Source: an uncultured Rubripirellula sp. (GTDB lineage Bacteria; Planctomycetota; Planctomycetia; Pirellulales; Pirellulaceae). From it: 64,000 bases of DNA. How positions within the stretch are numbered: the first letter of the stretch is position 1; each line of letters starts with the position of its first letter. Below the pieces are notes generated by a model. The model had not been told where the DNA came from. It did no database searches and saw nothing but the letters and a program-made list of their open reading frames with translations. Shown piece by piece: positions 54,751 to 63,233 of the stretch. The DNA is taken from positions 1-64,000 of the forward strand of contig CALIBL010000011.1 in NCBI GenBank assembly GCA_938045805.1. The letters are read 5' to 3'. A program made the position numbers and the translations under genes.

Positions 54751-57172
54751 TATCCACTGAGCCGTCTACTGAATTGCCTTTGGTAGCCGCATTATCATCT
54801 TTACCGAGCGTCTTCCGGAAATCGCTTACCAGATTCATGTCAGCCTGAGGTTTCGGCTCGGACGGGTACCGCAAATGAACTAAAACAACAGTATGCCCGA
54901 TCGCTTGATCAACGGCCGGCATTGCCTTTAAGCCCTCGATCACACCTTGGTGTAGTGCAACCATACGGACGGATCCAGGTGGAATCAAATTGGAATCTTT
55001 CAACGACTCCAGCACCGAAGAAAGCCCCATACTTAAGTTGGCATTCGGCTGTAAATCATCTGTTTCGTCGAACTGTATTACGCGACGCTCACCCGTTTTC
55101 AAGAGCCCCAAATCAGCTTTCTCGTACCGCCCGTCTAACGTTTTACGAATCACAACGGCATCTGAAAACGTGAGCGAGGTTTGATTATCGATTTCGTTTT
55201 TTGGTGACAAGGAAACTGAGCCGCCCAATTCAACGATTTGTTCAACTCGCAACATTCGAGATTGATTACTGCGAACATGAAACCCGCTTAATGTTGGGTT
55301 CGCGGATCTCGTCAAATCCAGAGAGGGAGTCTCACTGTCTTGAAACTGATCTTGCACTTGAAAAGGCTCGACCGCGACATCACGCGAATCAAACTCAATT
55401 TGGTAGCTCGTTGATAACGAGTTATAAATGGTCAGCAGCCGAGTCAGATGCCCCCGTTCATAATCAGAATGCACCTCCAATAAGGCTAATTCATTTTGAC
55501 TCCGATCGAAACCAATATCGAGTTGAGTCATGCGCGCTATGACGATAGCACCGAGGAGTGAAATCAGAATGGTTGCAGCCCAAAACCACTCTAAATGACT
55601 CAGCAGTCGGCACACCACGTAGTTCATCGGGATCAGAAGTATCAGATAGATCATGATCGCCAACATCGCGAAACGTGATCTCGGTATTCGAATCCCCGAT
55701 TCCTTTCGAAGTACCTTAGATGCCAATTCAATGAAATGACTTCCTTCTCGCCATCCAGCGATACCAGACTTCGGATCAACCTCAGTGAGTGGATCCAAAT
55801 AACTTTGCCCGTGCCCTTGGTTGCTGGTAGAAACTACTGGGCCCGTCATATGGAAATCTCGGCTGGCGATGCGGACACGAGTATTGAAGGCGGGATCTGC
55901 TGTTTTGAGCTCATAATCAGGATATCGCTGACTCGCCCAGCGGTCACCGATTTCATCTTCCCTGATGAGCACTTGCCTCCTTGGGCGGCTCAAAATCACA
56001 CTGTTGACAAAGCTGTCATACGATCCCCAGTTCGAAATCCACTCACCGGTCAAATCAAACCGAGTCTGCACTACTTTTCCACGCCCAACCCTCATGGTGG
56101 CTAATAGACCTGCGCTACCAGCAACAACATTCGCATTAGAATTTTGCCTACCAACAAAAGAGATGCCAGCAGATTGATTGACGAAAGCTATTTGCTTCTC
56201 TAAAGATGTATCACTCAAGACACTCCATTGTCGCAGCAATTCACTCGCATCTTCAATATCCAGTTCAACCGCTGTCTCCAGTCGTATGGGTAGCGATCGA
56301 GACAGCGTTGTGAACGAAAGACTCTCGGTAGGTGTCGCACCATTAAGGATTAGGGTTCCTCCGAATCGCAACCAATCCTCCATCGCCTTGAGTTGCTGTG
56401 GATTAATACGATCTGGTGGCAAGTCATCCCAGAGAACAATTGCGGTTGCCGTCCAGTCAATCATCGTCTCGGGAAGCGCTGCAACACTTTCTTGGTCAGA
56501 AACTGTGACGATCCGAAAATTTGGCCTAGAGTCGTCAAATTGGAATTCAGCTGGTCGGAAATCCACCCAATCTGATGCCCTAAATCTTGTGAAACGTTCA
56601 GGACGAGTTGTCAAAATGACAAAGAGATATTCTTGCGGATCCAATACTTGCTTTGCCTGAATTCTTTGCTGCATCTTTGGAAACTCAAGTACCTTACCAG
56701 ACTCACTAATTCGACTACTGAGCTGGAAAGAAGTTCGACCTTGAAGAGCCGCTTGCTTCGGGAGTAAGCGAAAATTGATCTCTCGCCACTGTCCCCTCGG
56801 CAACACAATCGGACGCGTGGACTTGAGGTTAAGATTCCCGCTTTCCTCTATTGTCGAAAGCTGTGCAGAGAATTCACCCCTCACATCATCTTGTGTACTT
56901 TTTAAACGTTGACTTGCTGACAACCAATGCGATGGCTTGATCACCAACGGCTGCTCTAAAGAAGAGGGCAGGGTGCGAATGGTTTCGGATAAATAAGGAT
57001 CCGTTTTAATCGCTTGATTCGTCTCTGATTCTCGAGCTGCATTGCTTGACTGGCACCCGCGGCAACCAACCAGAAGCGGCAAGAACAGTGCGAATAATAC
57101 AAATGATGATGGAAAGCGTACCCTACGCGGTGATATTCTTTCGGTCGTTGATAAAACCGGACGGCAAGTCAC
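54743..57172 (-). CDS. membrane lipoprotein partner of the ABC ATPase
   Basis: 809 residues. GTG 57172 overlaps the upstream stop as GTGA; a TTG lies one codon earlier. A lipobox-like signal (FVLFALFLPLLVGC) comes first. A long extracytoplasmic part follows, including a Rossmann-like GldG/DUF4350-type region (TAIVLWDDLPPDRINPQQLKAMEDWLRFGGTLILNG in parts) and LLATMRVGRGKVVQTRFDL. Two membrane segments appear around residues 525-580 (FAMLAIMIYLILLIPMNYVVC; FWAATILISLLGAIVIA). The remainder is again beta-like. The layout suggests an auxiliary protein of an ABC-2 exporter; the exact function is unknown. Coupled on both sides within a three-gene operon. Confidence 0.82.
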   Translation of the reverse strand: MTCRPVLSTTERISPRRVRFPSSFVLFALFLPLLVGCRGCQSSNAARESETNQAIKTDPYLSETIRTLPSSLEQPLVIKPSHWLSASQRLKSTQDDVRGEFSAQLSTIEESGNLNLKSTRPIVLPRGQWREINFRLLPKQAALQGRTSFQLSSRISESGKVLEFPKMQQRIQAKQVLDPQEYLFVILTTRPERFTRFRASDWVDFRPAEFQFDDSRPNFRIVTVSDQESVAALPETMIDWTATAIVLWDDLPPDRINPQQLKAMEDWLRFGGTLILNGATPTESLSFTTLSRSLPIRLETAVELDIEDASELLRQWSVLSDTSLEKQIAFVNQSAGISFVGRQNSNANVVAGSAGLLATMRVGRGKVVQTRFDLTGEWISNWGSYDSFVNSVILSRPRRQVLIREDEIGDRWASQRYPDYELKTADPAFNTRVRIASRDFHMTGPVVSTSNQGHGQSYLDPLTEVDPKSGIAGWREGSHFIELASKVLRKESGIRIPRSRFAMLAIMIYLILLIPMNYVVCRLLSHLEWFWAATILISLLGAIVIARMTQLDIGFDRSQNELALLEVHSDYERGHLTRLLTIYNSLSTSYQIEFDSRDVAVEPFQVQDQFQDSETPSLDLTRSANPTLSGFHVRSNQSRMLRVEQIVELGGSVSLSPKNEIDNQTSLTFSDAVVIRKTLDGRYEKADLGLLKTGERRVIQFDETDDLQPNANLSMGLSSVLESLKDSNLIPPGSVRMVALHQGVIEGLKAMPAVDQAIGHTVVLVHLRYPSEPKPQADMNLVSDFRKTLGKDDNAATKGNSVDGSVDND

Positions 57173-57495
57173 CAACCCATCACCATATTCGACTCGATCA
57201 CCTTCCGTGCCTGTTCTAAATCACTTCCTGTCTCCATGCGATAAAGACGTATCGCATTGACTTTATCTCCAGATGTTCGACTGAGACATTCTCGAGCGAT
57301 CGAACAAGGATCCATATCGGAATGGATCAAGCCTAGGGCACCCTTGCTAATCACCCAAGAGTCACGAGGGCGCTTGGTCAATCGCACTATCTCGTCAGTA
57401 GGGTAAGCGTCTGCAACGACCGCTCTTGCAGCTCGCTCATCATCAGCCCATGTGATAATGATGTGTGCTTCTGTTTCAATCTCGAACAGGGGCAT
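57169..57495 (-). CDS. small protein with L7/L12-C-terminal-like helix
   Basis: 108 residues. The last 30 (SGDKVNAIRLYRMETGSDLE, then QARKVIES) match the helix pattern of the ribosomal protein L7/L12 C-terminal domain, K-I-x-A-I-K-x-x-R-x-x-T-G-x-x-L-x-x-A-K. The first 60 residues (FEIETEAHIIITWADDERAARAVVADAYPTDEIVRLTKRP in parts) look like a separate alpha/beta part. L7/L12 itself is 120-130 residues and starts differently, so this is not the ribosomal protein. It may bind translation factors or another partner; unproven. First gene of the operon with the ABC lipoprotein and ATPase, joined by GTGA. Confidence 0.8.
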   Translation of the reverse strand: MPLFEIETEAHIIITWADDERAARAVVADAYPTDEIVRLTKRPRDSWVISKGALGLIHSDMDPCSIARECLSRTSGDKVNAIRLYRMETGSDLEQARKVIESNMVMGW

Positions 57496-58105
57496 GGATT
57501 CACTCCTGATTCAGTCGTTGTGCGCAAATTGCTACGCACATCTTTTCTACAATCGATTCTGTAGTTGTCATGATAACGAGCCAACAAGTCGCCGCAAACA
57601 GACTTAATCGGACGTTAAGACTTCTTATCCTCGACGTCGAACAGGAGCATCTTGATTGGCGGCATCATTCAAAATGGTCCTCATCACAGGATGAGATCTC
57701 AGACGTGATCGGCCGTACCGAATTGCCATTGCGAATACTCTCGATTCACCAGGCGACCTTCTCGCTGTGGCTAAACCGAATATGACTCTTTCAAGAGAAG
57801 GCAATCTCACAACGGAACGCCCTCACAACCACCACTGCTGAGGGCTTCACTGCTATCCGCAGTCAGGAACAGCAAGCAGGTTTGCGAAAAACAGTGTAAA
57901 TCTTGCTCTTTTATCGACATTCTCGGTTTTTCAAGCATGCCAATGCGAGGCTCCAATCCGCTCTGAACCTGTCCCACAACCCCCGTAATCCCCACAACCA
58001 GAGCCTGAATTAATTAAACAAATCCCAATGCCTTGGAATGTCGGTCTTGCAGTGGCATGAAGTGTCGATATACTACGCCATCTCGGCAATGATACCGATG
58101 CCTCC
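57496..58105. other. intergenic region without a supported gene
   Basis: About 600 bases upstream of tRNA-Asp. Short frames at 57570-57785 (plus), 57625-57810 and 57807-57995 (minus) encode 60-70 residues with no family likeness and overlap one another. CTACA-N8-TGTAG at 57547-57564 is a possible operator for the divergent small gene. Words around 57930-57990 (TGCTCTTTTATCGA, CTCTGAACCTG, CCCCCGTAATCC) recur in the region before the gene at 61254. The tRNA promoter lies at its right end. Confidence 0.4.
58047..58074 (+). promoter_or_regulatory. sigma-70-type promoter of tRNA-Asp
   Basis: TTGCAG and TATACT are separated by 16 bases, and the -10 box ends 31 bases before the tRNA. Good match to the housekeeping consensus and a typical tRNA leader length. 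Confidence 0.55.
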
Positions 58106-58179
58106 GGCGCGGTAGCTCAATTGGTTAGAGCCCCGGACTGTCGATCCGGAGGTTGCGGGTTCGAGTCCCGTCCGCGTCG
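58106..58179 (+). tRNA. tRNA-Asp (anticodon GTC)
   Basis: Complete cloverleaf: acceptor GGCGCGG pairs with CCGCGTC (one G-T), D arm GCTC/GAGC, anticodon stem CCGGA/TCCGG with loop CTGTCGA (anticodon GTC), T arm GCGGG/CCCGT with loop TTCGAGT, discriminator G. CCA is not encoded. It lies in a divergent or isolated position between the L7/L12-like operon and the lactonase gene. Confidence 0.97.
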
Positions 58180-58261
58180 CTTCATTGCTGTCTCTGCCGC
58201 CCTTCAGGTCTTCTTGGCGCGCTATTTCAATCCACTCCTGTGAAAGTGAAATCATTGAGAT

Positions 58262-59509
58262 TCACTTTGTCATTTGGACAAACACAATATGCGAAGGATT
58301 GCCTACTGGCGCAAAATGGCCCGTGAAACCCAGATCTCCGCTTTGATGATCAACTTTAAACACCGCGATATTGTCTGCACGTTGATTACAGCAATAGAGG
58401 TAGTCACCAGACGGGTCAAAGTGAAAACTGCGTGGGTAATTCCCCCGAGTCCATACCTCACCTTGATATTCAAGTGATCCGTCACTCCGAACCCGATAGA
58501 TAGCGATCGTGTCGTAGAGTCGATTCCCTGCATACACATATCGTCCATCAGCGGAGACTAAGATCTCTGAACAGAAATTACTCCCCGCGAAAGCCTTTGG
58601 AAGTGTGCTCCAAGAACCTCGAGGATGAAGACTTCCGTCAGCAGAATCATAATCGAACAGGGTCACAGTAGAACCTTCCTCCTGAACGGAATAGAACCAC
58701 TTTCCATTTGGATGAAAGTGAAAGTGACGTGGCCCATCACCGGGAGGCAACGCTACGAAACCTTGCTTCGTTGGGGTGAGTTGGCCGGTGCTGACGTTAA
58801 AATTCCAAACAAAAATCTTGTCTAGTGCTAGATCCACATGAATGACTCGCTTCCCATTTGGATCAGACTGAATCATATGCGCATGAGTTCGATCATGTCC
58901 GCTGAAGGCATAGGAACCGCGTGGCGCATTCGTTGCCTTGGTGGGACCAATCTCTCCTTGATCCTCGATGGTACATACGGGAGCGCCTAATTCGCCGCTC
59001 TCGGTAACTGGCAAAACGGAAACGGAGCCACCAAAATAATTTGCTACAAACAAGTACTTTTCGGTTGGATGCAAACTCACATAGGTTGGGCCAGCACCAC
59101 CACTGGGAACAGTATTTAATTCCCTTAACGCTCCGTCAGACCCACTAATGGCAAACGCGCTAACGGTTCCTTCTTTGGTGCCATTCCAACGGTCGGTCTC
59201 GTTGGCAGAATAAAGCCGAGTACCTTGGGCATTAACAGCGAGACAGCTTGGGCTATTTCCCATCGGAAAGACACCGACGGGAATCAACTCGCCGGTATGA
59301 GTATCAACGTCAAAGTAGTGGATACCTTTTCCATTTCCGGGAGGTAGGTCGACTTGCGTTGGCAACACATCACCTAGCGGGGAACTGAACGTTCCTACAT
59401 AAGCCATTAGTCGTCCAGCCTCTTTCGCTTCCTCTGCCTTGACATGGATAGCGAACAGAGAAATGAAAAGCATACAGAAACCGGCCCTCGTGGTCACACT
59501 AAGCGTCAT
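58262..59509 (-). CDS. secreted lactonase-family beta-propeller protein
   Basis: Seven-bladed propeller of the 6-phosphogluconolactonase/3-carboxymuconate cyclase group (PF10282-like). ATG 59509 starts a signal peptide (GFCMLFISLFAIHVKA), so the protein is exported and is unlikely to act in the pentose phosphate pathway. Blade motifs: LMAYVGTFSS, IHYFDVDTHTGELIPVGVF, SCLAVNAQGTRLYSANE, FHFHPNGKWFYSVQEEGSTVTLF in part, and FHFDPSGDYLYCCNQRADNIAVF. The calcium and catalytic residues of true lactonases cannot be verified by eye. An upstream GTG at 59530 is possible, but GAGAG before 59509 favours the ATG. Confidence 0.88.
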   Translation of the reverse strand: MTLSVTTRAGFCMLFISLFAIHVKAEEAKEAGRLMAYVGTFSSPLGDVLPTQVDLPPGNGKGIHYFDVDTHTGELIPVGVFPMGNSPSCLAVNAQGTRLYSANETDRWNGTKEGTVSAFAISGSDGALRELNTVPSGGAGPTYVSLHPTEKYLFVANYFGGSVSVLPVTESGELGAPVCTIEDQGEIGPTKATNAPRGSYAFSGHDRTHAHMIQSDPNGKRVIHVDLALDKIFVWNFNVSTGQLTPTKQGFVALPPGDGPRHFHFHPNGKWFYSVQEEGSTVTLFDYDSADGSLHPRGSWSTLPKAFAGSNFCSEILVSADGRYVYAGNRLYDTIAIYRVRSDGSLEYQGEVWTRGNYPRSFHFDPSGDYLYCCNQRADNIAVFKVDHQSGDLGFTGHFAPVGNPSHIVFVQMTK

Positions 59510-59588
59510 CGATATTCTCTCTTTCTTCACTCCAGCCCATCATTTTCTACCACCACAATCCAGACATAATCTGATTACGAAATCGATC

Positions 59589-60278
59589 CTATTCGGTCAG
59601 CCGCTGACTCGCCGCAGTACGAGAATCGCTCGCACGATCATCTGCTTTTTTTATGACGTAACGGAGTAAAAATGGTTGCATGACATTCGTATCGCCGACA
59701 AAAATTCGCTCCTCGTCTCGAACCTGTATCTCTTTATTTTGTCGACTCACATAGATCTCGTGGAAATCTTTCAAAGGCAAAATCCACATGCCATCGCGTT
59801 GCTCGTCAAATGCGCAAACATAAGCAAACCGATCTTTGAGGAGATGCTCGATTCTAAGATCGCGATCTAACGATAGAGGAACCACCTCAAGTGAATCGGT
59901 CACCAAGGCAGTACCGAACGTTGGATCTGGCAAATCCTGCAGTAACAGATTGACACCACCGGTTGTAGTGAAGAGCACGCGCTGATAATTCGGCTCGGCA
60001 TATTCGTCGTAGACACCAAAAAACAACTCGTGAATATCCTTCTCGCGGTACTCTTCTGCGATGGGCAAACGTACAAGGTAAAATAGCAGACGATAAGCTG
60101 GATCATGCTGATCGCGAATCGCATTCACCCAACCCGCTTTACCATCCTTCTGAGGTCCAGCCTGATAAATCGCTCGCAACGTTGGGTGTGCTGCAACCAA
60201 CTTAGAAATGGCTTCCTTCCGATTAGCCGCCGCCACGTAATCGCGAACGGGCTTCGATTCACTAACATCATCCATCAT
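59589..60278 (-). CDS. hypothetical protein
   Basis: 229 residues without signal peptide or membrane segment, not a family I recognise. ATG 60278 is immediately followed by a second ATG. Parts look like a globular alpha/beta protein (YRLLFYLVRLPIAEEYREKDIHELFFGVYDEY, VLFTTTGGVNLLLQDLPDP, FAYVCAFDEQRDGMWILPLKDFHEIYVS in pieces); the C-terminal 30 residues are polar. It lies 79 bases upstream of the lactonase gene on the same strand, so it may share a transcript. Confidence 0.72.
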   Translation of the reverse strand: MMDDVSESKPVRDYVAAANRKEAISKLVAAHPTLRAIYQAGPQKDGKAGWVNAIRDQHDPAYRLLFYLVRLPIAEEYREKDIHELFFGVYDEYAEPNYQRVLFTTTGGVNLLLQDLPDPTFGTALVTDSLEVVPLSLDRDLRIEHLLKDRFAYVCAFDEQRDGMWILPLKDFHEIYVSRQNKEIQVRDEERIFVGDTNVMQPFLLRYVIKKADDRASDSRTAASQRLTE

Positions 60279-60444
60279 TGAGATCCAATCAAACTAAGTT
60301 GCTGCAATCACTTTCGATACATACAGCGGCTCCCACCTTGCCGCTCCAATCCTATTACGTGATCACTGTGACGACCACTCAGCCGGTGTCATGTTATTCT
60401 AGGCATGGCTAGTTTTTGGGCTCAGTCACAAGAGCCAACTCGAT

Positions 60445-60870
60445 CTACTCGGCATCCGATGCGTCAGCGGAATTCAAAACCTGTGCCAGCTGTGCCAAGT
60501 ACTTCTCTGGCTCCTCCAATAAAGTCTCCCGACAACCTTCGCAGCAGATCCAAATTGGGGTTCCATCAACATCGACCTTCTTTGGCGCACCCATCGATCC
60601 GAGCGGCTCGCCCCCTACCAAACACATTTTTTGCGCTAGTACCGATTCACGATCACCGTCAGACAAGCCAACCAACGATTTCTCGATTTCCTCAGCTTCA
60701 GAGTCATGTGAGTGATCTCCGTGTTCATGATCGTGCATCGTCTCTTGTTCACTAGAAACAGTTTGTGCGTCTGGTGAGGTGTTATTGCTGGAACCACTAC
60801 ACCCGATACTTAACAGGAACAAAAAAGCAGTGGTGAACACGAAACCATAGCTACTCAGCCGATTAATCAT
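60445..60870 (-). CDS. His-rich metal-binding lipoprotein with YHS-like site
   Basis: 141 residues from ATG 60870, which has GAGGAG-type ribosome-binding sequence upstream. The lipobox is LLSIGC (Cys 24). Residues 46-55 (HDHEHGDHSH region) hold six His in alternation with acids, a soft metal-binding tail as in zinc or copper carriers. Then comes a domain with C83 (KMCLVGGEPLGSMG), and WICCEGCRETLLEEPEKYLA with C109, C110 and C113, reminiscent of YHS/TRASH metal-binding modules. The likely role is binding or sensing of Zn, Cu or a similar ion at the envelope. Divergent from the small gene at 61254. Confidence 0.82.
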   Translation of the reverse strand: MINRLSSYGFVFTTAFLFLLSIGCSGSSNNTSPDAQTVSSEQETMHDHEHGDHSHDSEAEEIEKSLVGLSDGDRESVLAQKMCLVGGEPLGSMGAPKKVDVDGTPIWICCEGCRETLLEEPEKYLAQLAQVLNSADASDAE

Positions 60871-61253
60871 CTCTATCTCCTCATATCTCTGTCTTTTAGT
60901 CGCCGGCAGGACACTGCTCACCGTCGCTTGGCACCCAAATCGTTATACCAAATGCCCTGCTTCCGGATAAGAAGCGCTGTTGGTCAATACTCAAATCATT
61001 CGACCGTCCGACGCCGCTGGAAAGTTTTCGCATTGAAGAGCTTCACTTCGAGCACGATCGAAGTCTTTCTGACACATCGTCTCATCATGCAATCATGCCT
61101 CGTGGGGCACGATGCCCCACTCGGGTCATTTTGCCACAAAAAAAAGTATCTCAGCGCAAAAACCCCCGTAATCCTGTTTGGCACACAAACTGCTCTTTAT
61201 CGAAGCTGTCGATTTGATCCTCTCTGAACCTGCCTGCAATCAGGAGTCGTCCA
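60871..61253. other. divergent intergenic region with GC-rich palindrome
   Basis: About 380 bases between the metal-binding lipoprotein and the small gene at 61254. It contains GTGGGGCA-CGA-TGCCCCAC at 61102-61120, a perfect 8-bp GC-rich stem with only 3 bases between arms; it could be an operator bound by a dimeric regulator or an RNA hairpin. No gene or promoter is clear here. Confidence 0.4.
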
Positions 61254-61451
61254 ATGAGTAGATGTGAACGCTCGAATCAGAAGTTCAATCAAGAACCAAC
61301 ACCTGAACAAATTCAAAAGCGAGCTGCGAAGATTCGCAAACGTTGGAGCCGGCGAACTGAGCAGCGGAGACGTGTCGGAAACCGCATCGAGTGGATCGTT
61401 CCAAATATCGATCTAACAGACTTAGATTGCCAGCTATCTTGCGCATCCTAG
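61254..61451 (+). CDS. small basic hypothetical protein
   Basis: 65 residues, very rich in R, K and E in the middle (TPEQIQKRAAKIRKRWSRRT), with W and two cysteines near the ends. ATG 61254 has AGGAG at -12 to -8, supporting translation. The pattern of a basic helix with AAKIRKRWS recurs, as I remember it, in short planctomycete proteins, but no function is known. It may bind nucleic acid. Followed by the HtrA gene on the same strand. Confidence 0.6.
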   Translation: MSRCERSNQKFNQEPTPEQIQKRAAKIRKRWSRRTEQRRRVGNRIEWIVPNIDLTDLDCQLSCAS

Positions 61452-61500
61452 GTCCTTCATCTGAACATTGAAACAATATCAATGGCTCAACGATCCAAAC

Positions 61501-61559
61501 ATCATGAAACGTAAACATATCCTTTTAAATAACGATTTAATCATCATGAAACGTAAACA
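61501..61559 (+). repeat. duplicated start region of the HtrA gene
   Basis: The 17 bases ATCATGAAACGTAAACA occur twice, at 61501-61517 and 61543-61559, 42 bases (14 codons) apart and in the same frame. Each copy gives MKRKH. The spacer encodes LLNNDLII with hydrophobic residues, so either ATG could open the frame. Confidence 0.8.
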
Positions 61560-63075
61560 CTTCCTCCTAGCCGCTGCTAGCACGTGTGGACTCGCAACCG
61601 CCTTATTTTTTCACTCACAGTCTAATGCTGACAGTTCAAAGTCCCCGCCTCTTCATGGCTTGAGTGCACCACAACAAGCAGCGATCGACCATGCAAACCA
61701 GCTCTCCACAGCTTTTCAATGCGTTGCTGACGAACTTCTCCCCTCAGTGGTGGCGATTGAGTCGATAAAAGCGACGACACTTCAAAGCGGACTCGATAGC
61801 CCGCAGCTTCCTTTGATGCGACCGCCTCTTGGCCAATACGGAAACAGTCCGTTTGATGAGATGTTCGAACAGCTTCAACGCATTCCAAGAAACGGGCAAC
61901 CCAACGTGGGTCAGCAACCAAAAAGGGTTAATGGCATCGGAACTGGAGTCGTCATTGATTCATCCGGTATCGTGATCACTAACCACCATGTCGTTGCAAA
62001 CTCAGATGAACTTCGAGTTCGAACCCATGGTGGTCGCGAGTTCTCGGTCAAACGAATCATGTCTGATCCCAAAACAGATATCGCCGTGCTGGAACTGAAC
62101 AATGCGAGCGATCTGACCGCTGCCACCTTTGGAGATAGCGATCAATCAGCTGTCGGAGAGTGGGTGCTCGCTTTGGGACAGCCTTTTGGGCTAGAGAATT
62201 CAGTCACTGCGGGAATTATCAGTGCCAAGCAACGTGGTATCGGCATTGCTGATCGCGAAAGTTTCATCCAGACGGATGCTGCCATCAATCCAGGAAATAG
62301 CGGCGGCCCGCTAGTGAATCTTCGCGGGGAAGTGATCGGTATCAATACAGCAATTCACTCAAAAAGTGGTGGCAATAACGGCATTGGTTTCGCTGTACCG
62401 TCTAATCTTGCAAAATGGGTTAGCGATCAACTACTCAGTCATGGTGATGTTAACCGAGCCTACCTCGGCGTCGCCATGCAGGCGATCACGCCAGACATTG
62501 CGAAGCATTTCAAAGTGGAACCGAGAGACGGCGTGGTTGTGACAGAAGTGCTTCCTGGCAGCCCTGCAGAGGATGCCGGAATTAAAATTGGGGATGTCAT
62601 AACCAAACTGGGTAATCAACCAATCAAAGGCCCAAAAGAATTGCAGCTCGCGGTTGAACAATCAACGTTTGAGAACGCTTATCCGCTTTGCATTAAACGT
62701 AAAGACGAAACATTAAAACTTACCTATGTCGCCAAGCCCAATCCAAACCGTGTCGAATCGAAGGTGAAGCACAAGCTTGCCGAATTGCCAAATTCGGCCC
62801 AAGCTCCGCTGGGAATCCATGCCGAAAATCTTCAGACCCAAACCGGCGATCGTGTTTGCGGGATTCGCGTTGTTGCTGTAGACCCAGATAGCCCTGCGGA
62901 ACAGGCGGGTGTGCAAGCCGGCATGGTTGTACTGCAAGCCAATCAGAAAAATTTGCGATCAACGGCTGATCTGCGTCACGCTTGCACCAGTGCGGATGAA
63001 AGTCGACTTGATTCGGTGTTGTTACTCGTAGAATCAGACGGAATAAAACGGTTCCTCGTTGTCCCGCTGTTGTAG
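61546..63075 (+). CDS. HtrA/Deg-type serine protease with two PDZ domains
   Basis: Envelope protease or chaperone for misfolded proteins. From ATG 61546 the product is 509 residues with a signal peptide (FLLAAASTCGLATALFF). The chymotrypsin-like triad is H148 (ITNHHVVA), D178 (PKTDIAVLEL) and S252 (NPGNSGGPL). PDZ1 covers roughly residues 290-385 (AYLGVAMQAITPDIAKHF, VLPGSPAEDAGIKIGDVI) and PDZ2 the C terminus (AVDPDSPAEQAGVQAGMVV). A 42-base duplication gives a second in-frame ATG at 61504, which would put a hydrophilic extension before the signal; the downstream one looks functional. The histidine kinase 160 bases downstream on the same strand may be related, as with other envelope-stress pairs. 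Confidence 0.94.
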   Translation: MKRKHFLLAAASTCGLATALFFHSQSNADSSKSPPLHGLSAPQQAAIDHANQLSTAFQCVADELLPSVVAIESIKATTLQSGLDSPQLPLMRPPLGQYGNSPFDEMFEQLQRIPRNGQPNVGQQPKRVNGIGTGVVIDSSGIVITNHHVVANSDELRVRTHGGREFSVKRIMSDPKTDIAVLELNNASDLTAATFGDSDQSAVGEWVLALGQPFGLENSVTAGIISAKQRGIGIADRESFIQTDAAINPGNSGGPLVNLRGEVIGINTAIHSKSGGNNGIGFAVPSNLAKWVSDQLLSHGDVNRAYLGVAMQAITPDIAKHFKVEPRDGVVVTEVLPGSPAEDAGIKIGDVITKLGNQPIKGPKELQLAVEQSTFENAYPLCIKRKDETLKLTYVAKPNPNRVESKVKHKLAELPNSAQAPLGIHAENLQTQTGDRVCGIRVVAVDPDSPAEQAGVQAGMVVLQANQKNLRSTADLRHACTSADESRLDSVLLLVESDGIKRFLVVPLL

Positions 63076-63233
63076 AATCCCAATAAGATTAGGCAGGGCA
63101 GAGGGTAATACCCTTTACCGATACCCTCAGCCCGTCTGATCAATCGTGAAGGACTCTGATTTATCGCTTCAACCCTCTGTTAGTCGGCGAATCGAGCCAC
63201 GCCATTCATTCCTAGCTAAGGCGTTTTTTAAGC

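Noticed and set aside
57570..57995. Three short overlapping frames upstream of tRNA-Asp
   Set aside because: Overlap each other on both strands and show no family pattern.
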